18,197 nucleotides of DNA from Gracilaria caudata (taxonomy: Eukaryota; Rhodophyta; Florideophyceae; Gracilariales; Gracilariaceae), in assembly GCA_030374735.1 (NCBI GenBank), contig JASCIV010000500.1:1-18197 (forward strand), read 5' to 3'. A model generated the notes under the pieces. The model ran no database searches and was not told the DNA's origin. It saw only the letters and a list, made by a program, of their open reading frames with translations. Shown one piece after another: positions 1 to 8,070 of the stretch (positions are counted from its first letter, which is position 1; each line of letters begins with the position of its first letter). The translations under genes and the position numbers were made by a program.

Positions 1-120
1 CTTCCAGAAGTGAACAACGCCATCTTCTCTCGGCAATCCATGTTCGACAGAATCTTGCTTCGCACCACAAACCTCAACCGTCGTGACTTGTCCTCCAATT
101 TACGAGTCTTCCGTGCATAG
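1..120 (+). CDS. Animal-type haem peroxidase, C-terminal end only (P1)
   Basis: The first 39 codons of the window, read in frame from base 1 and closed by TAG at 118-120, are the end of a third haem peroxidase gene whose body lies to the left of the window. They start LPEVNNAIFSRQSMF and end NLRVFRA. The complete peroxidase P3 (13504-15210) ends with the closely matching LPEVDIAIFSSQSMF and an RILLRTT block, so this is the same family and closer to P3 than to P2. P1 is on the plus strand, whereas P2 and P3 are on the minus strand. No catalytic residue falls in this piece, so activity cannot be judged here. It is too short for a general ORF caller but the homology within the window is unambiguous. 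Being cut by the window edge does not imply that the gene is broken. Confidence 0.9.
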   Translation, partial: LPEVNNAIFSRQSMFDRILLRTTNLNRRDLSSNLRVFRA

Positions 121-1550
121 ATGATGCCACTTTCACCGCCCCCTACGCGCTGACTAAGTATTTTGATGAACATAACCTGCAGCTCGGTTAAATCGAGCTC
201 CTTTCGGACTACGTTCTCGTAGAATAACCGCTGAAGAGTAGCAATAAAATTTTGTCCTCGATGAGGTGGAAAAGTTAGGAATTCTTCTAATATTCTAATC
301 GTTTATCAGTTTCTTTCGTTCTTGAGTTGTCGGAAAGAACCGGAATATTTTGCTTCCATGTCATGGCGGGAATTGGTTAATGCGATACTACAGATAACTG
401 CTGTTCAGCTATAACTAATACACTCCGACGAGTAAAATATCAAAGGCGCTTTCGGCACCTCATGCCAAAGTGTAGCATCAACATTGTATCTTTTTGTAGA
501 AGATTTTACATCGAGTCATTTGTATTTGTAGACGTACTACGTCTTTGAAACGACTGGACCTTAATGCTTTCGAAAAGCAATATGCATAAAATCTGACAGT
601 TTTTCCTAGAATGAGAGCATATGTTGCTACTTGTAATACAACGTAGCAATACAAGCCAAGTCAAACTTGATCACCGTGATCGGCTTGTAGCTCTGGTCTT
701 AGGATAGTAGCTAGCCTGTAGCTTAGTCTTAGAGACAGAAAGACTGCCACAAGTTGTGTATAAAATGAGCATCAGCTTATTTTCCCTCCATCTAGAGAAG
801 AACAGACTTGATCGACCATCTCTATTGTTACACTACTTACCAAAACTTCACGTAGGATAGCTTGTATGCAACACAGCGTAAACGATACATGAAATGGCAG
901 TGTACTGAGCAAGCATGTACTAGACGTTGCGACAAATGACGCGTGTGAGGGCCTGAAAGCGTCAGAACTGTACGGTGCGGATGTGAACATAGATGCAAGA
1001 TGTTTAAGACATAAGAATAAGAGCGGTGTGACAAAGACGGCATATTAATGGATGAGTTGGTCCAGCTGAGCCGGATACGATACTGGTGAGCTCGCTTTGG
1101 TTTTTGGACCACGTCAACCGCCTCTCACCTCACAGTTTGGTGAAGAGACTTTCTCTCGCACTCAGCCATGGGCCAACTCGAGAGTGCCAGTTATCGATGT
1201 ATCAGATTTATCGACTACGTCGTTGTACTGGTGTATCAAGAAATGACGACTAGGCACTCTTTTGAAGTCTCATTACTACTCTGGCCAGAGCTCTCTTTAT
1301 GCAAACCAGGCTGCTACACCTCTACGTTGTCTCTATAAGTGTGCCCCAAACAAAGGACCCGGTCATCGAAGTCTGCGAGAAAGGTTCCAAATCATTCTCT
1401 AGTCCTCTGCAAAGCTTTTCGCTGTGAGTGGTGCAAGACACGGAAATTAGGAAGGAGTCCGTCTGTTCTCTATGGAAAAGCAAACGAACACATCTTGGAA
1501 TTACAGTCACTCGCAAGACTGAGGTGCTCGTCAATTTGAGACGGAAAAAG
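121..1550. other. Intergenic, no supported gene
   Basis: This covers the 3' flank of P1 and the 5' flank of the glycosyltransferase-like gene. Open frames here are short, on both strands, and resemble nothing recognisable. A near-palindrome GATCACCGTGATC lies near 669-681. An imperfect short direct repeat follows at about 688-740 (GTAGCTCTGGTCTTAG, then GTAGCTTAGTCTTAG). A TATA-like CTATAAGT at about 1333-1340 is the best promoter candidate for the downstream gene but is over 200 nt from its ATG. Confidence 0.5.
243..248 (+). terminator. Possible polyadenylation signal of P1
   Basis: AATAAA lies 123 nt after the P1 stop codon. The related gene P3 has the same hexamer on its own strand at nearly the same distance from its stop. 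A single hexamer in AT-rich 3' DNA can occur by chance. Confidence 0.4.
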
Positions 1551-2690
1551 ATGCTTTCGCAAAATCGACGAACAACATATTCTTCCCACGGCCCTTGGAC
1601 GATACTTCTCATTTTGGTTACATCATACACATTGATTTCTTTTCATCACGAAGCCAAGCCCAAGTTAAAAGGAAACTCTTGGAAGACTAGTTGTGTGTAT
1701 GTAATGGGTTTTCAGAACAGGGAAGGCATCGGTCAGACATTGCTTCGAAACCAATTCGCTGTATTCGTAGCTCAGCTTACTTCCTCAAAACTGGCTTTTC
1801 CTGAGCACGAGAGCGAGCATGGGTACAACTACGCGGAGATCTTTGATCGATGTAATCCTCCAGTTGAGTACGTCGTGCCCGACACGAGCAATCCCAAAGC
1901 AAATTCAAGCCATGGTTGTATTTTGCGACAAGAAGATCTGTTCCTTGAAAGCTGTGGACGAGGAAACTGTAGGTGCTTAGAGAAAGAGGTGATGAAGTAC
2001 GTCATTCCGCTAGCGAGCAGATGCAAGACAATCGGCGTGGAGCACAACCGATTCAAAACGCAAGAGTACTCAGGATGTATCGGAGATGTTTTAAGGCGCT
2101 ATCTGAGCGGTCCCGATCGCTGGCCAACGCCTTACAACGCGATCCATTACCGACAAGGCGACCTAGCGGAGAAACGAAACAAGGCCGACTTCTGGCTCCT
2201 TGAGCTGAACAGCATGCTCAGCTTCATGTGCAAGCACTCGAAGCTGGACATCGTCATCGTTACACAGGGAGAACCGCAAATCCCCAAGTGCGGCCAACGT
2301 GTGGTGCTTGCGAGCAACACAACCGAACAAGAAGCTTTCTCCATCATACAAAATGCGCGATGGGTCGGATTGGGGATCAGTGGCTTCGCACTGGCCATGG
2401 CTCAGATTGCGAGTCCTGAGCGAGTGTTGATACCGCATTACGCTATTCCGTATTACGATTGGCTAAGATCACCGAAGTGGACCGTGTTCACAAAGACAGG
2501 TGCAGCTTTCAGCTTCGGCAACGTCGACGAGGCATTGAGTGCTGTTTACCATCCTGAAGCTCTCGATGTGCGTACGCACAGACTCGGATTCTCGCGGAAG
2601 TATGTTCGCTTTGAGACTGAGGTGCCACATCGGCGGTGGCAACAGGAGGCTTTGCCCTTTGTAGGAATGACAAAGACCGGCAGGTACTGA
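1551..2690 (+). CDS. Type II membrane glycosyltransferase-like protein (fucosyltransferase-like)
   Basis: A 379-residue protein starting at the ATG at 1551. The frame is open further upstream to 1428, but only from a GTG, which is not a normal eukaryotic start, so the first ATG is used. Residues 16-31 (WTILLILVTSYTLISF) form one hydrophobic segment after a short basic, Ser/Thr-rich tail, the usual signal anchor of Golgi type II glycosyltransferases. In the presumed luminal part, GFQNREGIGQTLLRNQF (53-69) resembles the N-terminal nucleotide-sugar region, and IHYRQGDL (198-205) resembles the HxRxGD motif that binds GDP-fucose in GT11/GT23/GT65-type fucosyltransferases. A Gly/Ala-rich helix follows (VGLGISGFALAMAQ, 272-285), as in that fold. 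Potential N-glycosylation sites are N118 and N256. The fold class is a moderate-confidence inference, and donor and acceptor are unknown. The neighbours give no pathway link beyond all being secretory or membrane proteins. Confidence 0.75.
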   Translation: MLSQNRRTTYSSHGPWTILLILVTSYTLISFHHEAKPKLKGNSWKTSCVYVMGFQNREGIGQTLLRNQFAVFVAQLTSSKLAFPEHESEHGYNYAEIFDRCNPPVEYVVPDTSNPKANSSHGCILRQEDLFLESCGRGNCRCLEKEVMKYVIPLASRCKTIGVEHNRFKTQEYSGCIGDVLRRYLSGPDRWPTPYNAIHYRQGDLAEKRNKADFWLLELNSMLSFMCKHSKLDIVIVTQGEPQIPKCGQRVVLASNTTEQEAFSIIQNARWVGLGISGFALAMAQIASPERVLIPHYAIPYYDWLRSPKWTVFTKTGAAFSFGNVDEALSAVYHPEALDVRTHRLGFSRKYVRFETEVPHRRWQQEALPFVGMTKTGRY

Positions 2691-3130
2691 ACGCTTGACG
2701 ATATTCGTGCTTTTTGAGTTTGTTGAATTGTTTCCTTTGAATTACTTTGAGAAAACTATCCAGATGTGAATTAAGCTGGGACCTCCCGTTCTTGCTGTAC
2801 ACCTTCACAAGCAAATTCTCTGCAACCTTCTCAAAATGGAAACGCAGTCTTTGGCTGCCGTGAACAAAATGACATCAGCTATCTTTAAAATCTCGTCAAC
2901 TGTCAGCAAGATTCTTGAAGCAGCGTTTCAATCAATGACGCCTTGCTCTGCCGGTTACGCATTTGAAACATCCGCATTGTAATGATAACCTTACGCTAAT
3001 AAAATGCACTATAGACAAGAAAGCTTCACAGTAATGAGCGATTATTGGTAAATGTGTCTGACAATTTCGATACAAATCAGAGGATGTTTATCGACTTGCT
3101 TATCGACAGGAGTCTCAGCAATAGTGTCAT
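2691..3130. other. Intergenic between convergent genes
   Basis: This is the 3' flank of both the glycosyltransferase-like gene (+) and T1 (-). No gene is seen. AATAAA at 2998-3003 on the plus strand could serve the former, though it lies about 308 nt past its stop. Confidence 0.5.
2998..3003 (+). terminator. Possible polyadenylation signal of the glycosyltransferase-like gene
   Basis: AATAAA on the coding strand, about 308 nt after the stop at 2690. The distance is long and the hexamer could be chance. Confidence 0.25.
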
Positions 3131-4212
3131 TCATGTGAAAGCTATGTCTTCTTCAGCCTCCATCTCAGCTATAACTTCCTTGACAGATGGATCTTCATCC
3201 GTCCAACTACCTCGATTCCGATCTAGATCTTCCCAGGTCTTCGCCACTCCTTCGTATGATATCGCATCCCACACCTCTTCGATTGAACTCGCGATGGGTT
3301 CCGTCAGAATGTCAATTGCTTCCTGCAAGTCGTCGTCCACACTGGGGTCTTCTCCCTTCATTGACTCTAGCAGCAGAATGGACTCTAGATTACCATTCAT
3401 TCCTACAGCCGCCGATGCAAGTTTTGTCAGAAGAGCTACGCTCACTCGCCGCTTGAAATTCTCTTCTATTTGATTCTGAAGCTCATCACGTTGTTTGGCC
3501 CCTTCTACGGCCGCAATTACTGATAGCGCCACATCAGCAATAATTCCAAGAGCTGTTAGCACTTTGCCAGCTGTCTTCACAAACCTGAGAGCCTTTCCCA
3601 AGCTTGTAGTGGTCTCAAATGAAGTGGACAAGGCCGAAGATGCCTTACTCGCAGCCTTAAAAAGCTCTCCGGCTTCCTCAAGGGCATTGACACCGCCACG
3701 AAGGGCAACGGTGAATGCCTTCATAGTCAGACGAGTGCTTACGAACACAGCATTACTCTTCACGAGCTGAATCACTTTCGCACTCACTCCTCCCGCTGAA
3801 GCTACAAGTGTTATTGAGGTGATGGCTCCAAATGACTTCTCGATGTTTGCACTGGTAGTGTTCAAGACCTGTAGCAAATCGCGTATATCTTGCTCTAGTT
3901 CGGGAGATAACTGCGCATACGTCCTCTCGATTAAATCGTTGACGGTCCGTAATCCATGCTTCCGCATCAAATCGTTTAGCAACGGTATCATTCGATTGTC
4001 AGCTTCATCGAGTTGATTGGTTTTGTCCCTGATTGCATTTTGCATACCCGAAATATCATCTACTAGCTCTGTGAGTCGTTTGGCTCTGTTACGATTCTCT
4101 TAGAAGATGTTGATTTGTCAGCAATTCGTCGATTGAAATTGCGTGGAAAGCGAAGAAAGTAAGATGCCAGTTAACATTTCAACTCACCTGGATAGAAAAG
4201 ATCAATGGACAT
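3131..4212 (-). CDS. Putative membrane-active helical protein T1 (two exons)
   Basis: Exon 1 is 4188-4212 (25 nt, encoding MSIDLFYP plus one base), exon 2 is 4098-3131, and the intron is 4187-4099. The spliced CDS is 993 nt, 330 residues. The start is set by exact correspondence with T2 (8071-9163), which has the same length, the same intron position and an exon 1 peptide differing at one residue. An unspliced reading would start only at a Met at 4045 and would lose 26 residues. Order of parts: residues 10-97 charged and helical, probably coiled coil; 98-121 Ala/Gly/Ser/Thr-rich; about 125-165 amphipathic; 188-206 hydrophobic; NGNLESILLLE at 243-253; LDRNRGSWTDEDPS at 300-313; acidic C-terminus. 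There is no signal peptide. By eye it is roughly half identical to T2 without gaps. Alternating helical and membrane-seeking segments recall alpha-helical pore-forming proteins (ClyA/Hbl type), but only by layout. The biochemical role is unknown. Confidence 0.85.
4099..4187 (-). other. Intron of T1 (89 nt, phase 1)
   Basis: Read on the minus strand it begins GTGAGT and ends TTCTAAG. A CTGAC branch-like motif lies at 4121-4117, about 19 nt before the acceptor. Splicing joins a G to AG to make the Glu codon of FYPE, exactly as in T2. Confidence 0.85.
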
Positions 4213-4227
4213 AATGTTGCAGCGGCA
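4201..4227 (-). promoter_or_regulatory. Upstream ORF overlapping the T1 start
   Basis: An ATG at 4227 opens a frame of eight codons (MPLQHYVH) ending TGA at 4203-4201. It overlaps the T1 ATG (4212-4210) in another frame. If the mRNA starts upstream of 4227, scanning ribosomes meet this first, so it could lower T1 translation. The upstream start could equally be leaky or not transcribed. Confidence 0.35.
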
Positions 4228-4918
4228 TAAAGATATTGGAGACAATCGAAGGAACGGGCGCAAGGATTGTACGGAGATCTTGGTTACCAAACCTTGTCAT
4301 ACTGTATTTATGCACCTGACTGCGTGGTTGAGATAAGTACTCCAATGCTGCAAGTAACAACACATGAGATTTTGCACACCATGCTGAAAGGCGAAGAGGA
4401 GGGCTTCTTGTAAGGCTTTGTTCTCAAAGTTTGAGTAGTCATTAAAATGAATTCGCTCGGGCCAGATGTCGAAAAGTTTTTGAACGAGGGTATGCACCGT
4501 TCTGAAGACGCAGGAATTGGGGATCTACGAAGGTACCATAACCTGAGTCAGCAATCTGGATATAGCACGAGATGCATGGGGTGCAGCTGGGAAGTGTAAA
4601 GACTTCACGTGTTGAAAACTTATGAGGCAACTATCAGCCAATAACTGCATTGGCATTTGTTTGTGGGAAGAAGGATGCTATGCCCCGAGTTCATTCCCTG
4701 ACATCTCTTCTTCTCACGACACCGGTGCATTCGTTTTCGTTCCTGTAATTTCCTTCACCTGTACATTATCACGTCAGAATTTTTCTTTGACGAAAGCCCA
4801 TCCAAACTTTGCGTTTACAGAGTGTCCCCTCCCCACCCACTCTTGATGCCCCCTCATTTCCTTCATCCCAGCATCTGTAGAGCACGAATCTCAACAAATT
4901 TAATTCTTTACTGCAAAG
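4213..4918. other. Shared upstream region of T1 and the decayed T copy
   Basis: T1 (-) and the decayed copy (+) are divergent, so this stretch would hold both promoters. It contains the T1 TATA-like box and a C/T-rich run on the plus strand near 4826-4870, just upstream of the decayed exon 1. Open frames here are all under 75 codons and unconvincing. Confidence 0.4.
4305..4312 (-). promoter_or_regulatory. TATA-like box of T1
   Basis: CATAAATA on the minus strand, about 95-100 nt before the T1 ATG. P2 has a similar CATAAATG at about the same distance from its ATG. A start site about 30 nt downstream would give a short 5' UTR that includes the small upstream ORF. Confidence 0.45.
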
Positions 4919-5551
4919 AAGTCGAACGACCTATATTGCCCACGTAAGTTTTTCTTCGCTGTTGCTTTGGCAGCAGAAATTCATGGCTCTATCTCAGTCT
5001 TCACGTTCCCAGAGTTGAGAAACCTCGAACAGATCAGCTTGTCAATGTGACCACGATGTGACCAGCATTCTGCGCAGGCTCGTTCTTCGTTCTGAAAGTT
5101 TTGAAGAAGCCCACACAAAACTATCCCCGACGCTGACAGATACGCTGCAAAAGAAAGGAATCAACTCTGCTCGCGAACTCATCGATGAGACTTCGCTCAA
5201 GCTCGATGACGCCAAGAGAAATAATTTTGAAGCTATTCTTAGCCCTATACAAGATGCCTCTTTGAACTTCGACGCACCAATCAGCTACTTTCTCGGGCTG
5301 CCCTATGTTTGCGATTCTGTCAGAATCGATGACCATTTGTCTGTTCTCGTTGACAGTGCCGCTTTGTACGTGGCTTCGCGCCTCTCGGCCAAGGCGATTG
5401 CCCTGTCCTTATCCGGCACTACTGTTTCTCCCCGACATTTTGTCAAGACTGCACAGCGGCCACCATTTATCACATTCTGAAAGACCACTACATAAATCCG
5501 GTCATTGACTATGCGTTAACAGATATGACCATGACTTTCCTAATGTACTAG
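4919..5551 (+). pseudogene. Decayed T-family copy
   Basis: Remnant of a gene like T1/T2. Bases 4919-4943 match the 25-nt first exon of T2 at about 15 of 25 positions and are followed by an intact donor GTAAGT (4944-4949), but the start codon reads AAG. An acceptor-like AG at 5011-5012 follows, though the exon 2 boundary looks disturbed. Exon 2 homology is then spread over three frames. One frame gives QLVNVTTM at 5035-5058, matching ELVDDITAM, then TGA at 5059-5061. The next frame runs about 5062-5480 and contains KKGINSARELIDE, ASRLSAKAIALSLSG and FVKTA. The third runs about 5462-5551 and contains LKDHY and IDYALTDM, then stops. About 28 residues found in T1/T2 are missing between SG and TT. 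Lost start, frameshifts, deletion and no C-terminal signature mark it as non-functional. It lies on the same strand as T2. Confidence 0.75.
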
Positions 5552-5978
5552 CATCTCTATTCGTTTCGGCCGCAGATGGAACTGCGCAAGTGGAGAGGTT
5601 TGCGCGAGTCCCTTCCCCGCTCACTGTTCCCCTCACACAAAGAGGGGCATCTGACCTGCTACGTGCCGCTAGTTTTGCTCGCTGCAATGAGGCGAGTGAA
5701 TCTTTACTTCTCATACCTGAAAAGGAAACGAGCTTGAGCAATTGCTGAATATGAAGCAATGAAATGATTACTCTATTCGCTCCATATCCATATGAGGAAA
5801 GGAATATATACATTTCTTAACGTTGAACTCGAAGGATGAACCTTTAATTTATGGCTTCGAAGACGTGAAAAACTAGAAATTCTTGATTACTCGGTCACTC
5901 ACCACTGAACGAAAGATTGCTTTACAGAAACGGTAGATGGTCGAACGCTTAACCTTTCATATCTATTTGTCCTCATGT
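5552..5978. other. Intergenic, no gene
   Basis: This is the 3' flank of the decayed copy (+) and of T3 (-). No recognisable T-family remnant or other gene is seen. A weak ATTAAA-type motif on the minus strand near 5843 could serve T3, with low support. Confidence 0.4.
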
Positions 5979-7157
5979 TTAAGCAGCTGGTGCCGGAAAC
6001 TGGGCCTGAGCCATGAACAGCCTGCCGCCCACACCTTGAGAAGACAAGTCCACCAGCTTCAGTTTCATACAGCTTTCGATTAGAGAATCGTCTTGACCTT
6101 CGACAAAGTATTCTGCGTCGTCTTTCTTAACTTCTCTCAGCGAGATGAAATCTCCCTCGTCATAAAGAGTTACGTACTTGCCGTTCTTTTTCAACCACAC
6201 CAATGCAGATTTGTCGGACGTCTCAGTTTGCATTTCGATGAAAAAGTTCTCGTGGTCAGTAAACTCTTTCTCCGTCCCATCTTCCGATTGAACCGAGCTC
6301 AATCTAACATTGACAAAGCCTTCAGTGGTCGTTTCTTCCAGAGAATCTCGATCGGCACCAAAAGAGCGTGCAAAGCTTCTCTTCTGAGTTGTTCGAGGAT
6401 CTTCCTTTGTCCAGCTCCCTCTTTCTGAATCCAGCTCTCGAAGTTGTCTATCCACTGTTGCCAGTGTCACGTTATCAAACATCTGCTTCGGTCCCTCGAG
6501 CACCTTCGAAAACTTCTGGAACTGTGCAATGATGTATTCACGGCTTTTACTTACGTTAATCGTTCGAAGCAACGCCTTGAGAAGAGCTGACCAGTACACA
6601 ATCACACGCATTTGTTCCAGAGCCAGCTTCGCCTCTCGCCGGTTCTGAAAGTTGTCACGAATATTATCTCGGAGCTTGTCCCGCATGATGGCGCCCTGTA
6701 TAGCACCGGCGATCAAGGCGGCTACCGCAAGTATCGCGAAAACAGCACCAAGAGCTGCCAAAGCGGCGCCTCCAGTCGCAACGGTGATGGCACCTACCAT
6801 GACCAGTACACCAACCACGACGGCTCCGCCAAGTGATACAAGAGAGGTGACGCCAGTGATTATGCCATCCACTCGGTTGCCGGTTTCCATTCTGCTCATG
6901 ATTTGCTCAAAGTCCTTCAACGCCTGACCAGACACACTTTGACGTGCTGCCTGGGTAAGCTCTTCCACAGATTTGAAACCAAGAGACTCCAAGATTCCAT
7001 TCAAGTACGGCTCCATCTGTTCAGCTGTTGTTACGTACTGTGTTCGTAAGGATTCATACTCCCTCTGGATGCCTTTAATGTCAGAGTAAAGCTGTTCAGC
7101 TCTTTGGCGCCGCTTTGGATTGTCCGGATAGAACATGTCACTCATTGTGTTTCCCAT
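5979..7157 (-). CDS. Divergent T-family protein T3 with hydrophobic hairpin and extra C-terminal domain
   Basis: Single exon, 392 residues from the ATG at 7157, which has a strong start context (CACCATGG). A second in-frame ATG at 7145 gives 388 residues and aligns with the starts of T1/T2. Upstream the frame is open only to a GTG at 7244. Family evidence: FYPDNPKRRQRAEQL near the N-terminus matches FYPENRSRAQRL of T2, and LDSERGSWTKEDP (242-254) matches the signature of T1/T2. Residues about 99-122 and 129-156 are two strong hydrophobic Gly/Ala/Val-rich helices separated by a few residues, a hairpin clearer than in T1/T2. The amphipathic stretch between the two membrane-seeking regions of T1/T2 is missing. 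Residues 255-392 are an added domain. Its VWLKKNGKYVTLYDEGD stretch, with alternating polar and hydrophobic residues, suggests beta structure, perhaps fascin or trefoil-like (weak). There is no signal peptide. Function is unknown; a membrane-inserting role is inferred from the hairpin. Confidence 0.85.
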   Translation of the reverse strand: MGNTMSDMFYPDNPKRRQRAEQLYSDIKGIQREYESLRTQYVTTAEQMEPYLNGILESLGFKSVEELTQAARQSVSGQALKDFEQIMSRMETGNRVDGIITGVTSLVSLGGAVVVGVLVMVGAITVATGGAALAALGAVFAILAVAALIAGAIQGAIMRDKLRDNIRDNFQNRREAKLALEQMRVIVYWSALLKALLRTINVSKSREYIIAQFQKFSKVLEGPKQMFDNVTLATVDRQLRELDSERGSWTKEDPRTTQKRSFARSFGADRDSLEETTTEGFVNVRLSSVQSEDGTEKEFTDHENFFIEMQTETSDKSALVWLKKNGKYVTLYDEGDFISLREVKKDDAEYFVEGQDDSLIESCMKLKLVDLSSQGVGGRLFMAQAQFPAPAA

Positions 7158-7252
7158 GGTGCAAATAGTTGTAGTAGTGAAGCAGGCGTAATCGAAAGGG
7201 AGTTTGAGCACGATGCAGCCAAACTGGGTAATGAGACTTTTCACGTTTCGCC

Positions 7253-7309
7253 CTGGAGAGGTTGAACGTCAATGTTTGCTTGTAAACGGTCTCAAGTACC
7301 ATTACTTAC
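7253..7309 (-). other. Possible 5' UTR intron of T3
   Basis: On the minus strand GTAAGT (from 7309) and CTCTCCAG (ending 7253) bound 57 nt upstream of the T3 start. If spliced, it would lie wholly in the 5' UTR. Its size is near the lower limit for introns and no RNA evidence is available. Confidence 0.25.
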
Positions 7310-7947
7310 AGGTGCACCTCCAAAGCTCATCACCGCAATCCCCTTTCAGGCACTGGAAGGATGCTCTCTAATTGTGCCAAGAACAGTGGTTGCAAGTGAA
7401 TAAGATTACGGCCACCTCATCGTCATCCAACATCCTCGAGATTGCACTGGTCGCCCACAGCGTGTAGGGTAATTGAAGATTCGGAGGAGGTGTAGCAAGG
7501 AAACTCTGTATGTTGGCGGGTATTGGGCAGCACTGGTGCCACCGTCGCTCCTCGGTGTACGTTCGCAGTTGCAGCACATTCAGTATGTTGTATGTGTTGG
7601 GAAGACAAGAAATTCCCCGTTACGTACGTCACACGTACTGCTTCCTCAAGAACGTTTGGTGACGGCACGTTCTTCATCGCTTTGGCGACACGCCTTTTTT
7701 TGCCACTTCAAAATATGAGAGCCAGAGCCCAAAATGCAACCGCGATTCGGTCGATCGTCTTCATTGCTGCTTCGTTTTATTCTGCTAAGCGTTCCCTTCT
7801 GTTTTCTGTCATGCAATGAGTTGGGCGTGCCGAGGACGAAGCAAAACCTGACATCATCCATTGTGATCTTTTGTGAAGCATGACACTCTCATCAAATCAT
7901 ACATCGCTCCATTCGTCTTCTCGGTTTGTAAAAGCCTTTACCTCCCA
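7310..7947. other. Shared upstream region of T3 and T2
   Basis: T3 (-) and T2 (+) are divergent, so this stretch should carry both promoters. Apart from the T2 TATA box just to its right, no motif stands out. Small overlapping open frames on both strands look like noise. Confidence 0.4.
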
Positions 7948-7955
7948 TATAAAAG
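7948..7955 (+). promoter_or_regulatory. TATA box of T2
   Basis: TATAAAAG is a consensus TATA box lying 116 nt before the T2 ATG. Initiation about 30 nt downstream would give a 5' UTR of roughly 90 nt, with no upstream ATG in between on the plus strand as read. Confidence 0.6.
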
Positions 7956-8070
7956 CCCATCCGATCATCAACCATCTCGTTCTCGAAACTCATCAACACA
8001 ACTCTCAATTTCAACAACTTCGAACGCTCTGCAGAATTAAGTTACCTTCTTTCTTGGTTTCTAAGCCATC

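Noticed and set aside
1428..1550. Extension of the glycosyltransferase-like gene to a GTG
   Set aside because: GTG starts are not expected for nuclear genes, and the ATG at 1551 places the signal anchor correctly near the N-terminus.
7880..8070. Extension of T2 upstream in the exon 2 frame
   Set aside because: It would run through the TATA box, the leader and the intron. The spliced start at 8071 matches T1 and T3 in sequence.
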